64,000 nt of DNA from Streptococcus pseudopneumoniae (GCF_001073085.1 NZ_JVFV01000041.1:19757-83756); one strand, 5' to 3'. Counted from the stretch's first letter, positions 17,370-25,710 are shown. Notes: generated by a model not told the origin, from the sequence alone. Program-made: numbers and translations.

Positions 17370-18540
17370 CAGTCTTCACCTCTTTTCCTTCTTGCAAGGA
17401 AGCTGTCGGATTACTGATGACTTTTGCTCCATCTGTCAGACCAGATGTGATTTCTTGATTTTCTGCATCTGCATTGCCCAAACCAACTTCAATTTTTTTG
17501 GCCTTTTGATTTTCATCAAGGATCCAAACATAGTTTTTATCTTCTTCCATGACTACGCTGGTGATCGGAACAATCAATGCTTTGCTAGTGCTTTTCACTT
17601 CGACACTGACTGTAAAGCCCTGTTTCAAATCACCAATTTCGCTAGTTACATCGACTGTATATGGGTATTTTGAACCTGTGTTTGAAGCAGCTAAGCTACT
17701 ACTTGCTTCACTGTTATTTTTTGGATAATTTGAAATATAGCTAATCTTACCATTCCAAGTTTTATCTGGGTAAACCTTGGAAGTGAAAGTGACTTCTTGG
17801 CCTACAGATAGATTGGCAAGGTTGTACTCAGAAAGCTCTCCCTTGACCTGCAAGTTATCGTTACTTACGATATGAACCAAAACTTGACTATTTCCTGTTG
17901 GAGATTTTGAAACATTCCGATTCACTTCAACAACTGTTCCCTCTACCGTACTCAATACCGTAGCAGCATTCAACTGGGCTTGAGCTTTTTCGAGTTGCGC
18001 TTCTGCATCTGCACGCACATCACGAGCATCGCTGATTTGAGAATCAATAGCAGCTGTGGCAGAACCGGATGACTGAGCTGGCGCTTGTCCAGTTGCTCCT
18101 TCTAGACCTGCTTGCGGAAGGCTCGGTGTTGCTGCGGCGGTATTTCGAGCCTCATTCAGTTCATTGATATGACGGTTAGCTTTAGCAACAGCACGACTGG
18201 CAGCATCATAGGCAGCCTGGGCTTCTGTGCTACTATACTTGACGAGAGCCTGTCCTTCGCTGACCTGATCACCAACAGAAACCAAGACCTCATCCAAGTC
18301 ACCCTTGCTTGCATCATAATAGATGTATTGTTCGTTTTGAGCAGTTACTGTACCAGATAAAAGAACTGAAGATGCCACAGACCCCTCTTTGGCAAGGACT
18401 ATCTTAGCAGTTTCATCTTTTGCTGCAGCTTGATTTGGTTGTCTCAATAGAAGAACAGCTGCTGCTCCCACTACAAGTACTGACGCCACTCCAATAGCAG
18501 TAAATAAAGGCCATTTCTTAGCTTTTGACTTTCTTTTCAT
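17353..18540 (-). CDS. MacA/HlyD-like membrane-fusion protein of the exporter
   Basis: A 395-aa protein with an N-terminal membrane anchor (residues about 10-32: WPLFTAIGVASVLVVGAAAV). It then has a split biotinyl/lipoyl hairpin around a coiled-coil region (residues about 110-195), a beta-barrel, and a membrane-proximal domain ending at LQEGKEVKTDEATN. In a Gram-positive cell it would extend outward from the permease. The middle contains a low-complexity Ala/Gln/Ser stretch (TGQAPAQSSGSATAA). It is the first gene of the operon and has two promoter candidates upstream. Confidence 0.92.
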   Translation of the reverse strand: MKRKSKAKKWPLFTAIGVASVLVVGAAAVLLLRQPNQAAAKDETAKIVLAKEGSVASSVLLSGTVTAQNEQYIYYDASKGDLDEVLVSVGDQVSEGQALVKYSSTEAQAAYDAASRAVAKANRHINELNEARNTAAATPSLPQAGLEGATGQAPAQSSGSATAAIDSQISDARDVRADAEAQLEKAQAQLNAATVLSTVEGTVVEVNRNVSKSPTGNSQVLVHIVSNDNLQVKGELSEYNLANLSVGQEVTFTSKVYPDKTWNGKISYISNYPKNNSEASSSLAASNTGSKYPYTVDVTSEIGDLKQGFTVSVEVKSTSKALIVPITSVVMEEDKNYVWILDENQKAKKIEVGLGNADAENQEITSGLTDGAKVISNPTASLQEGKEVKTDEATN

Positions 18541-18573
18541 AGCAATACCCCTTTTATAAATATATATGTTAAG

Positions 18574-18602
18574 ATTATAGCATATATCCTAAAAATGGAC
18601 AA
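18574..18602 (-). promoter_or_regulatory. Proximal promoter of the exporter operon
   Basis: TTGTCC (18597-18602), 17-bp spacer, TATAAT (18574-18579) with an upstream TGC, on the minus strand. It lies about 34 bp from the ATG. Confidence 0.75.
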
Positions 18603-18647
18603 TTTATTTCTCATTATCCAAAAACATTTGCTAAAATCTTTTATTGT

Positions 18648-18688
18648 TGTATTAGTTATATAATACACTTTCTTTTTTATTTTTGCAA
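18648..18688 (-). promoter_or_regulatory. Distal promoter overlapped by a GntR/YtrA-like palindrome
   Basis: On the minus strand TTGCAA (18683-18688), 17-bp spacer and TATTAT (18660-18665) make a promoter. The -10 lies inside the perfect inverted repeat TGTATTA-N6-TAATACA (18648-18667). This resembles operators of YtrA-subfamily GntR repressors that control ABC exporters. No GntR gene is in the window. Confidence 0.5.
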
Positions 18689-18727
18689 GCATTTTCTTAA
18701 AAATTTTAAACGTAGCAGATTTTTGCA

Positions 18728-18756
18728 TTGACCTTCAAAAAAAGATAGAATATGAC
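18728..18756 (+). promoter_or_regulatory. Candidate gor promoter
   Basis: TTGACC (18728-18733), 17-bp spacer, TATGAC (18751-18756). The -10 is weak. The gene has AAAGGAG before its ATG. Confidence 0.4.
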
Positions 18757-18780
18757 TAGAAAACAACAAAGGAGCTTTCT

Positions 18781-20127
18781 ATGAGAGAATACGATATTAT
18801 CGCCATTGGAGGAGGTAGCGGGGGTATTGCTACCATGAATCGTGCTGGTGAGCATGGCGCTAAGGCGGCAGTTATTGAGGAAAAGAAATTAGGTGGAACT
18901 TGTGTCAACCTCGGCTGTGTCCCTAAAAAAATCATGTGGTACGGTGCTCAAATCGCAGAGGGTATCCACAAATATGGACCTGACTATGGTTTTACAAGTA
19001 CTGGGAATCAATTTGATTACGCAAGGCTTCGTAAGAATCGTGAAGCCTATATTGACCGTGCTCGCTCTTCTTACGATGGAAGCTTTAAGCGTAACGGAGT
19101 TGATTTAATTGAAGGACGCGCCGAGTTCGTTGATGCTCATACAGTCAGTGTCAATGGTGAGTTGATCCGTGCTAAGCATATCGTGATTGCAACTGGGGCC
19201 CATCCTCATATCCCTGCCATTCCTGGTGCTGAACTAGGTGGTAGTTCTGATGATGTCTTTGCCTGGGAAGAATTGCCAGATTCAGTAGCCATTCTTGGAG
19301 CAGGTTACATTGCTGTCGAATTAGCTGGCGTGCTCCATACCCTTGGTGTACAGACTGATTTATTCGTCCGTCGTGAGCGTCCACTTCGTGGATTTGATAG
19401 CTATATTGTTGAGAGCTTGGTTCAAGAAATGGAAAATACTGGATTAAACCTCCACACCCATAAGGTTCCAGCAAAACTTGAAGAAACTGCACAAGGTATT
19501 ACCATTTATTTCGAAGATGGCAGCACTCATACTGCCAGTCAAGTTATCTGGGCAACTGGTCGCCGTCCAAATGTTGAAGGACTTCAACTCGAAAAAGCTG
19601 GTGTTACCCTCAATGAACGCGGCTTTATCCAGGTTGATGAATACCAAAATACTGTCGTTGAAGGTATCTACGCACTTGGAGATGTCACAGGTGAAAAGGA
19701 ACTAACTCCTGTTGCTATCAAGGCTGGCCGTACCCTATCCGAAAGACTCTTCAACGGCAAAACCAATGCCAAAATGGACTACACGACTATTCCAACTGTT
19801 GTCTTCTCTCACCCAGCTATCGGAACTGTTGGTCTAACTGAGGAAGAGGCTATCAAACAGTACGGCGAAGAAAATGTCAAAGTCTATACTTCAAAATTCG
19901 CATCTATGTATTCTGCAGTTACCAGCCACCGTCAGGAAGCTCGCTTCAAGCTAGTTACAGCTGGTGAGAACGAAAAGGTAGTTGGTCTTCATGGTATCGG
20001 CTACGGCGTCGACGAAATGATTCAAGGTTTTGCAGTTGCTATCAAGATGGGAGCTACAAAAGCTGATTTTGATGCTACAGTTGCTATCCATCCAACAGGA
20101 TCGGAAGAATTTGTGACCATGCGTTAA
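18781..20127 (+). CDS. gor: Glutathione-disulfide reductase
   Basis: FAD flavoenzyme that reduces oxidised glutathione with NADPH, giving streptococci peroxide and metal stress resistance. It has 448 aa. The FAD-binding [13 protein letters not shown] lies at residues 9-21, and the redox-active disulfide [13 protein letters not shown] at about 38-50. The NADPH-binding [11 protein letters not shown] lies near 172-182, the second FAD motif is YALGDVTG, and the C-terminal catalytic dyad is HPTGSEE. The ATG follows AAAGGAGCTTTCT. It is alone between its promoter and a strong terminator, divergent from the exporter operon. Confidence 0.96.
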   Translation: MREYDIIAIGGGSGGIATMNRAGEHGAKAAVIEEKKLGGTCVNLGCVPKKIMWYGAQIAEGIHKYGPDYGFTSTGNQFDYARLRKNREAYIDRARSSYDGSFKRNGVDLIEGRAEFVDAHTVSVNGELIRAKHIVIATGAHPHIPAIPGAELGGSSDDVFAWEELPDSVAILGAGYIAVELAGVLHTLGVQTDLFVRRERPLRGFDSYIVESLVQEMENTGLNLHTHKVPAKLEETAQGITIYFEDGSTHTASQVIWATGRRPNVEGLQLEKAGVTLNERGFIQVDEYQNTVVEGIYALGDVTGEKELTPVAIKAGRTLSERLFNGKTNAKMDYTTIPTVVFSHPAIGTVGLTEEEAIKQYGEENVKVYTSKFASMYSAVTSHRQEARFKLVTAGENEKVVGLHGIGYGVDEMIQGFAVAIKMGATKADFDATVAIHPTGSEEFVTMR

Positions 20128-20155
20128 TACAAAAAGAGACCATCTTGGTCACTCA

Positions 20156-20200
20156 GATTGAAGAAAAACCTATTTAGGACCATTTTCTTCAATCTTTTTC
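20156..20200 (+). terminator. gor terminator
   Basis: GATTGAAGAAAA (20156-20167) pairs with TTTTCTTCAATC (20183-20194), followed by TTTTTC. A smaller GACCATCTTGGTC hairpin precedes it. Confidence 0.85.
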
Positions 20201-20399
20201 TTTTATTAGAGCAAATTATAAAACACTTAAAAATAGCATCCCATCAGGATTCCCAAGAATTTTCACTATATGGTAACCAAGCTCCATAAGGGGACTTTTT
20301 TTATTACGGATAAGATCTATCTGTGTTCTGAAAAAAACTAGCCGGCTTTTTTGTCTCAATCGGCCGTTACAAATTTGTAACCTTTATTTTTAAAATAGG
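20201..20399. other. Intergenic stretch without a gene, with small hairpins
   Basis: No open frame is credible here. TATGG-N10-CCATA near 20271-20291 is followed by AGGGGACTTTTTTT. AGCCGGCTTTTTTG near 20341 is self-complementary ahead of a T-run, and CGGCCG follows at 20361. These could be ends of a short RNA, or leftovers of the longer intergenic region. Confidence 0.35.
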
Positions 20400-20427
20400 T
20401 TGACAATCTTCCCCCTTCCAGTATAAT
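20400..20427 (+). promoter_or_regulatory. bioY promoter
   Basis: TTGACA (20400-20405), 16-bp spacer, TATAAT (20422-20427). Both hexamers are consensus. Confidence 0.85.
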
Positions 20428-20460
20428 AGTTACTATAAATAAAAAAAGAGGTTAACTATT
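20425..20460 (+). promoter_or_regulatory. BirA-like operator over the bioY promoter and ribosome binding site
   Basis: AATAGTTA (20425-20432) and TAACTATT (20453-20460) are a perfect 8-bp inverted repeat with a 20-bp spacer. The right side reads GGTTAAC, as in biotin-repressor operators of Gram-positive bacteria. The site overlaps the -10, the transcription start and the AGAGG ribosome binding site. Confidence 0.6.
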
Positions 20461-21000
20461 TTGAAAAAAGCACATATTTACGCTATTCCTGCTATTGGAG
20501 CTGCTCTGATTGCAGTATTAGCCCAAATCAGTATCCCAATTGGACCAGTACCATTTACTCTACAAAACTTTGCTATCGGACTCATTGCTACTGTTTTTAG
20601 ACCTAGAGAAGCTGTCCTCTCTGTTGGACTTTATCTATTACTTGGCGCCATTGGTCTTCCTGTCTTTGCTAGTGGGGGAGCTGGTTTTCATGTTTTGGTA
20701 GGTCCAAGCGCTGGCTATCTTTGGTTTGACCTTGTCTATGCTGGACTTACGTCCTATCTTATCCATAAGAAAAGTGGCTATATTCGTATCTTTCTTGCAA
20801 ATCTCTTGGGAGATTCCCTTGTCTTTGTTGGTGGTATTCTCAGCCTCCACTTCCTTGCTGGTATGCCTTTTGATAAAGCACTAGCTGTCGGTGTACTTCC
20901 CTTTATCATTCCTGATCTTGCAAAAATCCTTGCCATCAGTTTTATCGGTCGAGCACTCCTTCAACGTCTCCGTACTCAATCCTATTTTTCAAGCAAATAA
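20461..21000 (+). CDS. bioY: Biotin ECF transporter S component BioY
   Basis: A 179-aa membrane protein that captures biotin for an energy-coupling-factor transporter. About six hydrophobic helices are visible, for example residues 7-27, 34-52, 56-78, 82-100, 111-133 and 138-168. BioY motifs include GPVPFTLQNFA near residue 29, and YLLLGAIGLPVFASGGAG with the Gly-rich GPSAGYLWF near residues 60-90. The start is a TTG at 20461, the only start consistent with AGAGG nine bases upstream and with the BioY N-terminus. The ATPase and EcfT partners are not in the window. Confidence 0.92.
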   Translation: MKKAHIYAIPAIGAALIAVLAQISIPIGPVPFTLQNFAIGLIATVFRPREAVLSVGLYLLLGAIGLPVFASGGAGFHVLVGPSAGYLWFDLVYAGLTSYLIHKKSGYIRIFLANLLGDSLVFVGGILSLHFLAGMPFDKALAVGVLPFIIPDLAKILAISFIGRALLQRLRTQSYFSSK

Positions 21001-21031
21001 AAAGAGGCCGGGTTTTTCCCAGCTTCTTTTG
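21001..21031. terminator. Bidirectional terminator between bioY and the YdbC gene
   Basis: AAAGAGGCCGGG and CCCAGCTTCTTTT form an imperfect stem around TTTTT. T-tracts flank both directions, fitting two convergent genes. Confidence 0.75.
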
Positions 21032-21051
21032 GATTATTCTTACATGATTGC

Positions 21052-21267
21052 TTATTGATTCTTAAAGGCATCGACCATCACTTGAAACTCCTCGTTTGAG
21101 AGGGTGATTCCTTTCCCCATCTTAGTGTGGTCTGGACTCCAAGCACGAATGTCAAACTTTGCTGGTGCTCCATTAAAGCTGACACGATTGATTTCCTTGG
21201 TCCAACCTTTTTCATTCTCTGAAAGCGTAAGTAAGTGTTCTTCGATTTCAAATGTAAATTCTGCCAT
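21052..21267 (-). CDS. YdbC/PC4-like nucleic-acid-binding protein
   Basis: A 71-aa protein of the YdbC family, related to the eukaryotic transcriptional coactivator PC4. Lactococcal YdbC binds single-stranded DNA as a dimer. The family pattern is visible: FTFEIEEHLLTLSENEKGWTK, then REVSFNG-like NRVSFNGAPAKFDIRAWSPDH, KMGKGITLSNEEF and a C-terminal helix VMVDAFKNQ. The ATG at 21265-21267 follows AAGGAGAATACA. It is probably a housekeeping single-strand-binding accessory; the precise role is unknown. Confidence 0.88.
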   Translation of the reverse strand: MAEFTFEIEEHLLTLSENEKGWTKEINRVSFNGAPAKFDIRAWSPDHTKMGKGITLSNEEFQVMVDAFKNQ

Positions 21268-21311
21268 TGTATTCTCCTTTTAATTGTCTTCACTTGATTA
21301 TTCGTAAAATC

Positions 21312-21340
21312 TTGTAGATTTTTTTAAAATTGTATATAAT
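21312..21340 (+). promoter_or_regulatory. Promoter of the 21366-21686 gene
   Basis: TTGTAG (21312-21317), 17-bp spacer, TATAAT (21335-21340). Confidence 0.75.
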
Positions 21341-21365
21341 AATGGTAAAAAGAAGGGAGGCTCCG

Positions 21366-21686
21366 ATGAAAGATTTATTTAAACATATTCAACAAAAATT
21401 CCAAGGATTTCTCAACGGACGAGAAGAACCAGATCATTCCAAAGCTGACTCCCTGACAAGTGCCATTAAAGAGGCACTCCTGAAAAAAACTGCTGTCCAC
21501 ATTATTTTTTCAGATACAAGTTTTACAGGGGATATCATCAAATTTGATACGGACCGCCAGCAAATTATCGTTAAAAATTTTGCAAAAAATGTGACCCGCA
21601 TTATTCGAATCCCAGATATTCAAAAAATAAGTTTTGTTCCCTCAACTGTCCAAACTGCCCAAAAAAATCGATTTAAGAAAGAGTGA
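21366..21686 (+). CDS. Conserved hypothetical protein with a possible Sm/YolD-like core
   Basis: A 106-aa soluble protein. The start at 21366 is fixed by GGGAGGCTCCG upstream; the longer frame would begin inside the promoter. Residues about 38-88 alternate hydrophobic and polar in short strands (VHIIFSDTSFTGDIIKFD, QQIIVKN, TRIIRIPDIQKISFV). This looks like a small beta-barrel such as an Sm-like or YolD-like domain, but that is only a visual impression. The ends are basic. No named family could be assigned. It is monocistronic. Confidence 0.75.
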   Translation: MKDLFKHIQQKFQGFLNGREEPDHSKADSLTSAIKEALLKKTAVHIIFSDTSFTGDIIKFDTDRQQIIVKNFAKNVTRIIRIPDIQKISFVPSTVQTAQKNRFKKE

Positions 21687-21713
21687 GATGAGTTTTCTTC
21701 ATCTCACTCTTTT
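21681..21713. terminator. Terminator between convergent genes
   Basis: GAGTGAGATGA (21681-21691) pairs with TCATCTCACTC (21699-21709), followed by TTTT. The first arm overlaps the stop codon of the plus-strand gene. Confidence 0.85.
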
Positions 21714-21716
21714 CTA

Positions 21717-22055
21717 TTAACGGATTTGTTCAAAATGAAGGTGAACAGCAATATGTTCTCCGTAACCACTTCTCTCTAAATCCCGCTGCAAACGGTAAGA
21801 GATATAGTGTTCAGCAATGGTGATGTAACCTGCACCAAGCAAGCGATGTTCAACCATTGATTGAATCATGCTGATCGTCGCACGCTCCACTTTTGCCTCT
21901 TCTAGATCCAAGACAACTTTCTTTGTTACCTGAGCTAGATTTTGACGTAAATCATCGGTCAAAACATAAACAGTTTGAGCAGCTTTGAGAATGGCTTGAT
22001 AGATTTTATCTGGATCAAAGTCGGCAACTTGTCCATCACGTTTAATGACTTGCAT
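21717..22055 (-). CDS. Stand-alone ATP-cone domain protein
   Basis: A 112-aa protein that is almost only an ATP-cone, the allosteric nucleotide-binding domain usually found at the N-terminus of ribonucleotide reductases or in NrdR. MQVIKRDGQVADFDPDKI at the start is the ATP-cone signature (V-x-K-R-D-G-x-x-x-x-F). VYVLTDDLRQNLAQVTKKV, VERATISMIQSMVEHRLL and HYISYRLQRDLER follow. No zinc ribbon or catalytic domain is attached. It lies 12 bp after trmD and is co-transcribed with it. Confidence 0.85.
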   Translation of the reverse strand: MQVIKRDGQVADFDPDKIYQAILKAAQTVYVLTDDLRQNLAQVTKKVVLDLEEAKVERATISMIQSMVEHRLLGAGYITIAEHYISYRLQRDLERSGYGEHIAVHLHFEQIR

Positions 22056-22067
22056 AGGCTTCTCCTT

Positions 22068-22787
22068 TTAATTTGTATTTTCTTTAATGTCCGCTAACAT
22101 TTTAGCTTCTTCTGCTGTTAATTCGTAATGTTCCAACAAATCTGGTCTACGCTCATAAGTTTTTTTGAGACTTTCATAGAGACGCCATTGGCGAATCTTC
22201 TCATGATGCCCACTCATAAGCACTTCTGGAACCACCATACCTCGATAATCATAGGGACGAGTGTACTGAGGATATTCAAGGAGCCCAGATGAAAAGCTAT
22301 CATCTTGGTGACTGGTTTCCTTCCCAATTACTTCTGGTATCAAGCGAACCGTCGCATCAATCATGGTCATTGCTGCCAGTTCACCACCAGTTAGCACATA
22401 ATCACCTAGGGAAATCTCATCTGTTACCAAGGTCTTAATGCGTTCATCATAGCCCTCGTAGTGACCACAGATAAAGATGAGTTCCTCTTCTTGTGCTAAA
22501 TCTTCAGCATAAGCCTGGTCAAACTGCTTACCAGCAGGATCCAAAAGAATCACGCGCGGATTCTTCTTTTGAATAGCATCAAAGGCATCAAAAATCGGTT
22601 GCGCTCGTAGCAACATCCCTTGACCACCTCCGTAGGGTTCGTCATCGACATGACGAGCCTTTTCAGCATATTCACGAAAATTATGATACTGGATGTCAAG
22701 AAGTCCTTTTTCACGGGCCTTTCCAACGATGGAATGTTCTAGCGGTGAGAACATCTCTGGAAAGAGGGTTAAAATATCAATCTTCAT
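22068..22787 (-). CDS. trmD: tRNA (guanine37-N1)-methyltransferase
   Basis: SAM-dependent enzyme that methylates G37 next to the anticodon and prevents +1 frameshifting. It has 239 aa, the usual length. SPOUT-knot motifs are present: [12 protein letters not shown] near residue 51, [13 protein letters not shown] near 80, [12 protein letters not shown] near 105, and [13 protein letters not shown] near 128. The start overlaps the rimM stop by 11 bp, so translation is coupled. Confidence 0.97.
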   Translation of the reverse strand: MKIDILTLFPEMFSPLEHSIVGKAREKGLLDIQYHNFREYAEKARHVDDEPYGGGQGMLLRAQPIFDAFDAIQKKNPRVILLDPAGKQFDQAYAEDLAQEEELIFICGHYEGYDERIKTLVTDEISLGDYVLTGGELAAMTMIDATVRLIPEVIGKETSHQDDSFSSGLLEYPQYTRPYDYRGMVVPEVLMSGHHEKIRQWRLYESLKKTYERRPDLLEHYELTAEEAKMLADIKENTN

Positions 22788-23295
22788 CGTCTAACCCCTC
22801 TAAGAGTTCTACATCCACGCGCTTATTGGGAATGTCCACATTAAGCACAACCGGTGGGATATATGGTAAAAGCAGATCACGTTTTCCCTTACGCTTAACT
22901 ACCCAAACATCATTGGCCCCTGGTTGAAGAATTTCCTTAATGGTTCCAATCAAGTTATCACCCTCGTAGACCTCTAGTCCAATAATCTCGTGATAGTAAA
23001 ATTCACCCTCATCTAGGTCATTAAGGTTTTCTTCCGCAACCTTCAAACTGTAGCCCTTATATTTTTCAATATCATTGATGTGATACATATCCTTAAATTT
23101 GATAATATCAAAGTTTTTATGCTTACGGTGACTTGCGATAGTCACTGTTTTAACAAATTGATCCTTCTCATCAAACAAGGCCAGCTCTGCACCTTTTTTA
23201 AAGCGTTCTTCCGAAAAATCCGTCACAGATAAGACTCTCATCTCACCTTGCAAACCTTGTGTATTGACGATTTTTCCAACGTTAAAATAGTTCAT
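22777..23295 (-). CDS. rimM: 16S rRNA processing protein RimM
   Basis: A 172-aa ribosome-maturation factor that helps assemble the 30S head with S19. The N-terminal barrel opens [19 protein letters not shown], and the C-terminal PRC barrel contains [11 protein letters not shown] near residues 96-106 and [23 protein letters not shown] near 126. The rimM-trmD order is the standard one. The ATG has GGAGATCAA upstream. Confidence 0.96.
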   Translation of the reverse strand: MNYFNVGKIVNTQGLQGEMRVLSVTDFSEERFKKGAELALFDEKDQFVKTVTIASHRKHKNFDIIKFKDMYHINDIEKYKGYSLKVAEENLNDLDEGEFYYHEIIGLEVYEGDNLIGTIKEILQPGANDVWVVKRKGKRDLLLPYIPPVVLNVDIPNKRVDVELLEGLDDED

Positions 23296-23331
23296 TTGAT
23301 CTCCTGTAATTTCCTTATCTCCATTTTCTTC

Positions 23332-24114
23332 TTACAATTTTTTAATAATATCTACAATTTTCTCTGATTCGGACCACTGTAAATAATGGTGATTCCCTCC
23401 TAAAATAAGTTTAGTATTGGAAGTCCAATATTCTGATTCTCTGTACTCTTTTTCTCTATAAGCCTGACAAAAAATATATACAGGGATATGAGATTCTATC
23501 GACAAATTCTCAAAATCTTCCTCAGTAATTTCTCCAGATATCTGAAATTCTGGATCTTGATTTTCCAACTCTAAGCCTTTTTCTTGCATTAATTTCCAGA
23601 TTTCTTTGTTAGTTTCAGGATTAAATGTGGATTGAGTTAAGTTCTTAAAATAAAGTTCAGGACCAAATTCTTCAATCAGTCTCATTTGCTCTTCCATTTC
23701 TGGATAAAGATTTTCTGAAAAATCAGCAAACATAACTTTTTTAGTGGTCGGTTCAAGCGCTACTAAAGCCTGACACTTAATTGGTTTGTTGAGTAATTTG
23801 CAAGCTACAATTCCACTCAAACTATGTGCACAAAGTATATATTCAGAAATCGCCAATTCTTCAAGTACTTCATAAACTGCATCTGCAAGATTATCCAGAT
23901 TTTTTCCAGCTTGGTCATGAATCGGACTTCTACCTGTGTTCGGAAAATCAATTGTCAAATAACCAATTGTAGGAGGAAGTTTTTCAAGTATAAGTAAAAA
24001 ATTTTCATAACTTGGTAACAAACCTGCGCCACTTAAACAAACTAGCACTTTCTTTTGCTTTTGATAAGTAACAAAGAGACTGCCAATTTCTGTAGATACT
24101 TCAAACCTCTTCAT
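23332..24114 (-). CDS. Alpha/beta hydrolase
   Basis: A 260-aa hydrolase from the ATG at 24112-24114. Residues QKKVLVCLSGAGLLPSY place the oxyanion strand. AHSLSG near residue 105 is the nucleophile elbow (Ser), and LGGNHHYLQW near the end supplies the catalytic His (NHHY). The start is uncertain: ATG 24114 has GAGTGG upstream at 7 nt, while ATG 24129 and a TTG at 24138 have none. The substrate is unknown. It lies between mazG and rimM on the same strand. An extended -10 TATAAT lies at 24145-24150. Confidence 0.8.
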   Translation of the reverse strand: MKRFEVSTEIGSLFVTYQKQKKVLVCLSGAGLLPSYENFLLILEKLPPTIGYLTIDFPNTGRSPIHDQAGKNLDNLADAVYEVLEELAISEYILCAHSLSGIVACKLLNKPIKCQALVALEPTTKKVMFADFSENLYPEMEEQMRLIEEFGPELYFKNLTQSTFNPETNKEIWKLMQEKGLELENQDPEFQISGEITEEDFENLSIESHIPVYIFCQAYREKEYRESEYWTSNTKLILGGNHHYLQWSESEKIVDIIKKL

Positions 24115-24207
24115 AAAGAAACCACTCATTCTATACAATGATTTATTATATACCCTTATCCTTTATTTTATCACGTTCCAGGGATTTTCACAAGTTTGAG
24201 AAAAAAG

Positions 24208-24543
24208 CTAGTTCTGACCTTCGGCTTCTAAATATCCTTCCAAATCTCGTTCATGCTGATATTTGATAGCTGCCTTTTTGTCTTTCTCAAAGATCGTCTT
24301 GGTAAGGTCAATATGATTAATAGCTGCAATCGCCACTGTGTAGTGAATGATATCTGCCAACTCCTTTGCCAATTCCTCGTTTGAATCTTGGACACCCTCT
24401 TTTCTACCTGAACGTCCATTTAAAACTTCAGCTACTTCCCCAACTTCTTCTACCAACTTGATAAAAAGTCCTTCTTCTGTTCTAGATTGTTGGTAATGAT
24501 CAAGTAAGTATTCCTCTAGTTGTCTAACTGTTAAATCCTTCAT
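24208..24543 (-). CDS. MazG-like nucleotide pyrophosphohydrolase
   Basis: A 111-aa single-domain MazG-type enzyme that hydrolyses NTPs or non-canonical nucleotides to monophosphate and PPi. The metal-binding pattern is EEVGEVAEVLNGR near residue 31 and EELAKELADIIHYTVAIA near residue 56, that is E-x-x-E and E-x-x-D. The ATG at 24541-24543 follows AAGGAGTAGGAT. It is separated from khpA by a terminator. Confidence 0.88.
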   Translation of the reverse strand: MKDLTVRQLEEYLLDHYQQSRTEEGLFIKLVEEVGEVAEVLNGRSGRKEGVQDSNEELAKELADIIHYTVAIAAINHIDLTKTIFEKDKKAAIKYQHERDLEGYLEAEGQN

Positions 24544-24557
24544 ATCCTACTCCTTGC

Positions 24558-24586
24558 AAAAAAAGCGAGACCTTGTCCCGCTTTTC
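24558..24586 (-). terminator. Terminator of the rpsP-khpA operon
   Basis: AAAAAAGCGAGAC (ending near 24572) pairs with GTCCCGCTTTT. The minus direction ends in seven Ts, right after the khpA stop. Confidence 0.85.
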
Positions 24587-24826
24587 TTATTTTTCATCAA
24601 TAACGATTCTTACTTTTTTGTCTTCAGTTGGGACAGAGTAGACAATCGTTCTTATCGCAGAGATAGTGCGACCCTTACGACCAATCACACGACCCACATC
24701 GCTTTGGTCAAGATCCAAATGATACTCCAAAAATTCTGGTGTATCTTCAATCTTGATAGTTAAGGCATCTGGTTGTGAAATCAAGGGTTTCACAATCGCA
24801 ATAATGAGATTTTCAATCGTATCCAT
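24587..24826 (-). CDS. khpA: RNA-binding KH-domain protein KhpA
   Basis: A 79-aa KH-domain protein. Its pneumococcal orthologue forms a complex with KhpB (EloR/Jag) and influences cell elongation and division. The KH core [18 protein letters not shown] near residues 43-60 carries the GxxG loop. It is encoded 19 bp after rpsP on the same transcript, the standard Firmicute arrangement. Confidence 0.95.
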   Translation of the reverse strand: MDTIENLIIAIVKPLISQPDALTIKIEDTPEFLEYHLDLDQSDVGRVIGRKGRTISAIRTIVYSVPTEDKKVRIVIDEK

Positions 24827-24845
24827 CTGTCAACCTACTTTAGAA

Positions 24846-25118
24846 TTATTTAGAGAATTTAGAATCGTGGAATTTCTTCAATACGCCTTCTTTTGAAAGG
24901 ATGTTGCGTACTGTATCTGAAGGTTGAGCTCCATCAGCCAACCATGCAAGAACGCGGTCTTCTTTCAAGGTTACTTGGTTTTCAGCAACAAGTGGGTTGT
25001 AAGTTCCAACTGTTTCGATGAAACGTCCGTCACGTGGTGAACGTGAATCTGCTACGTTAATACGGTAGAAAGGTTTTTTCTTAGAACCCATACGAGTCAA
25101 ACGGATTTTTACTGCCAT
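24846..25118 (-). CDS. rpsP: 30S ribosomal protein S16
   Basis: A 90-aa ribosomal protein, full length. [20 protein letters not shown] is the classical N-terminus, followed by [15 protein letters not shown] and TVGTYNPLV. It is first in the rpsP-khpA operon, with a strong promoter and AAAAGAGATATTAAAA before the ATG. Confidence 0.98.
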   Translation of the reverse strand: MAVKIRLTRMGSKKKPFYRINVADSRSPRDGRFIETVGTYNPLVAENQVTLKEDRVLAWLADGAQPSDTVRNILSKEGVLKKFHDSKFSK

Positions 25119-25156
25119 TTTTAATATCTCTTTTCTTTTATTTTTTTAGTTCGGTG

Positions 25157-25213
25157 AAATAGCTGAGCTATTTAGCACATGTTCTATTATAGCAGATTTC
25201 TAAGAGGTGTCAA
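25157..25213 (-). promoter_or_regulatory. rpsP promoter and palindromic leader
   Basis: TTGACA (25208-25213), 16-bp spacer, TATAAT (25186-25191) preceded by TGC, on the minus strand. The leader contains the perfect palindrome AAATAGCTGAGCTATTT (25157-25173), which could be a regulatory hairpin of the ribosomal-protein mRNA. Confidence 0.75.
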
Positions 25214-25297
25214 GAAAAAAACTTGACAGACTTTAAAATTTTTAAATTTTTTAGAAATTTGTTAGACTAATAGAGATAAATTAGAAAGAGAAATTTT

Positions 25298-25588
25298 ATG
25301 AATACTAGTCTAGAGAACATTTACAAAGACCATCAGGTTAAGCCTTATATCTCTCCTGATCGTGATATAGAGGCTTGGCTACTAAATCCCAAGCCTGTTT
25401 CCAAGCGAAATATGGAATTATTAGAAGACAATCTCCTGGCAGGTGATATCCCCTCCTATGGAGAGTCCAGTTTGGCACTTTTACAACCGAAACATGATTT
25501 TAAAAACTCCCATTCGAATATGATTCAAAATCCGCTTAAAATCAATGTTTTCCCACTTTTTCAGAAAACAAATTTTCATCTAATTTAA
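25298..25588 (+). pseudogene. Probable N-terminal fragment of a broken gene
   Basis: A 96-codon frame with AAAGAGAAATTTT before the ATG. Its first 53 residues look like a real folded protein (DIEAWLLNPKPVSKRNMELL, then EDNLLAGDIPSYGESSLALL). After that the sequence becomes low quality and stops. I read it as the start of the same gene whose C-terminal part lies at 26878-27212. The two would be separated by about 1.3 kb of inserted material. That link is inference from order, orientation and context. Confidence 0.5.
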
Positions 25589-25650
25589 ATAACTTTCAAT
25601 TAAATGGTGTGAACCATGAAGTGTTGTAAATGCTGTATTGTAGCTAGTTC

Positions 25651-25710
25651 TTAACGTTTAGAGAACTGGCTAGCTTTACGAGCTTTCTTAAGATCTGGTT
25701 TGGAAAGTAT
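25651..25710 (-). repeat. Copy A of a duplicated gene tail
   Basis: On the minus strand the 3' end of a frame (25651-25770) encodes ILSKPDLKKARKASQFSKR and a stop. The same tail occurs at 26833-26891 with several differences. The full gene is absent in both places. I do not recognise the source protein; a mobile-element or dispersed gene remnant is likely. Confidence 0.55.

Noticed and set aside
18537..18728. 63-codon minus-strand frame upstream of the exporter operon
   Set aside because: It covers two promoters and the palindromic operator, and its composition is that of AT-rich intergenic DNA.
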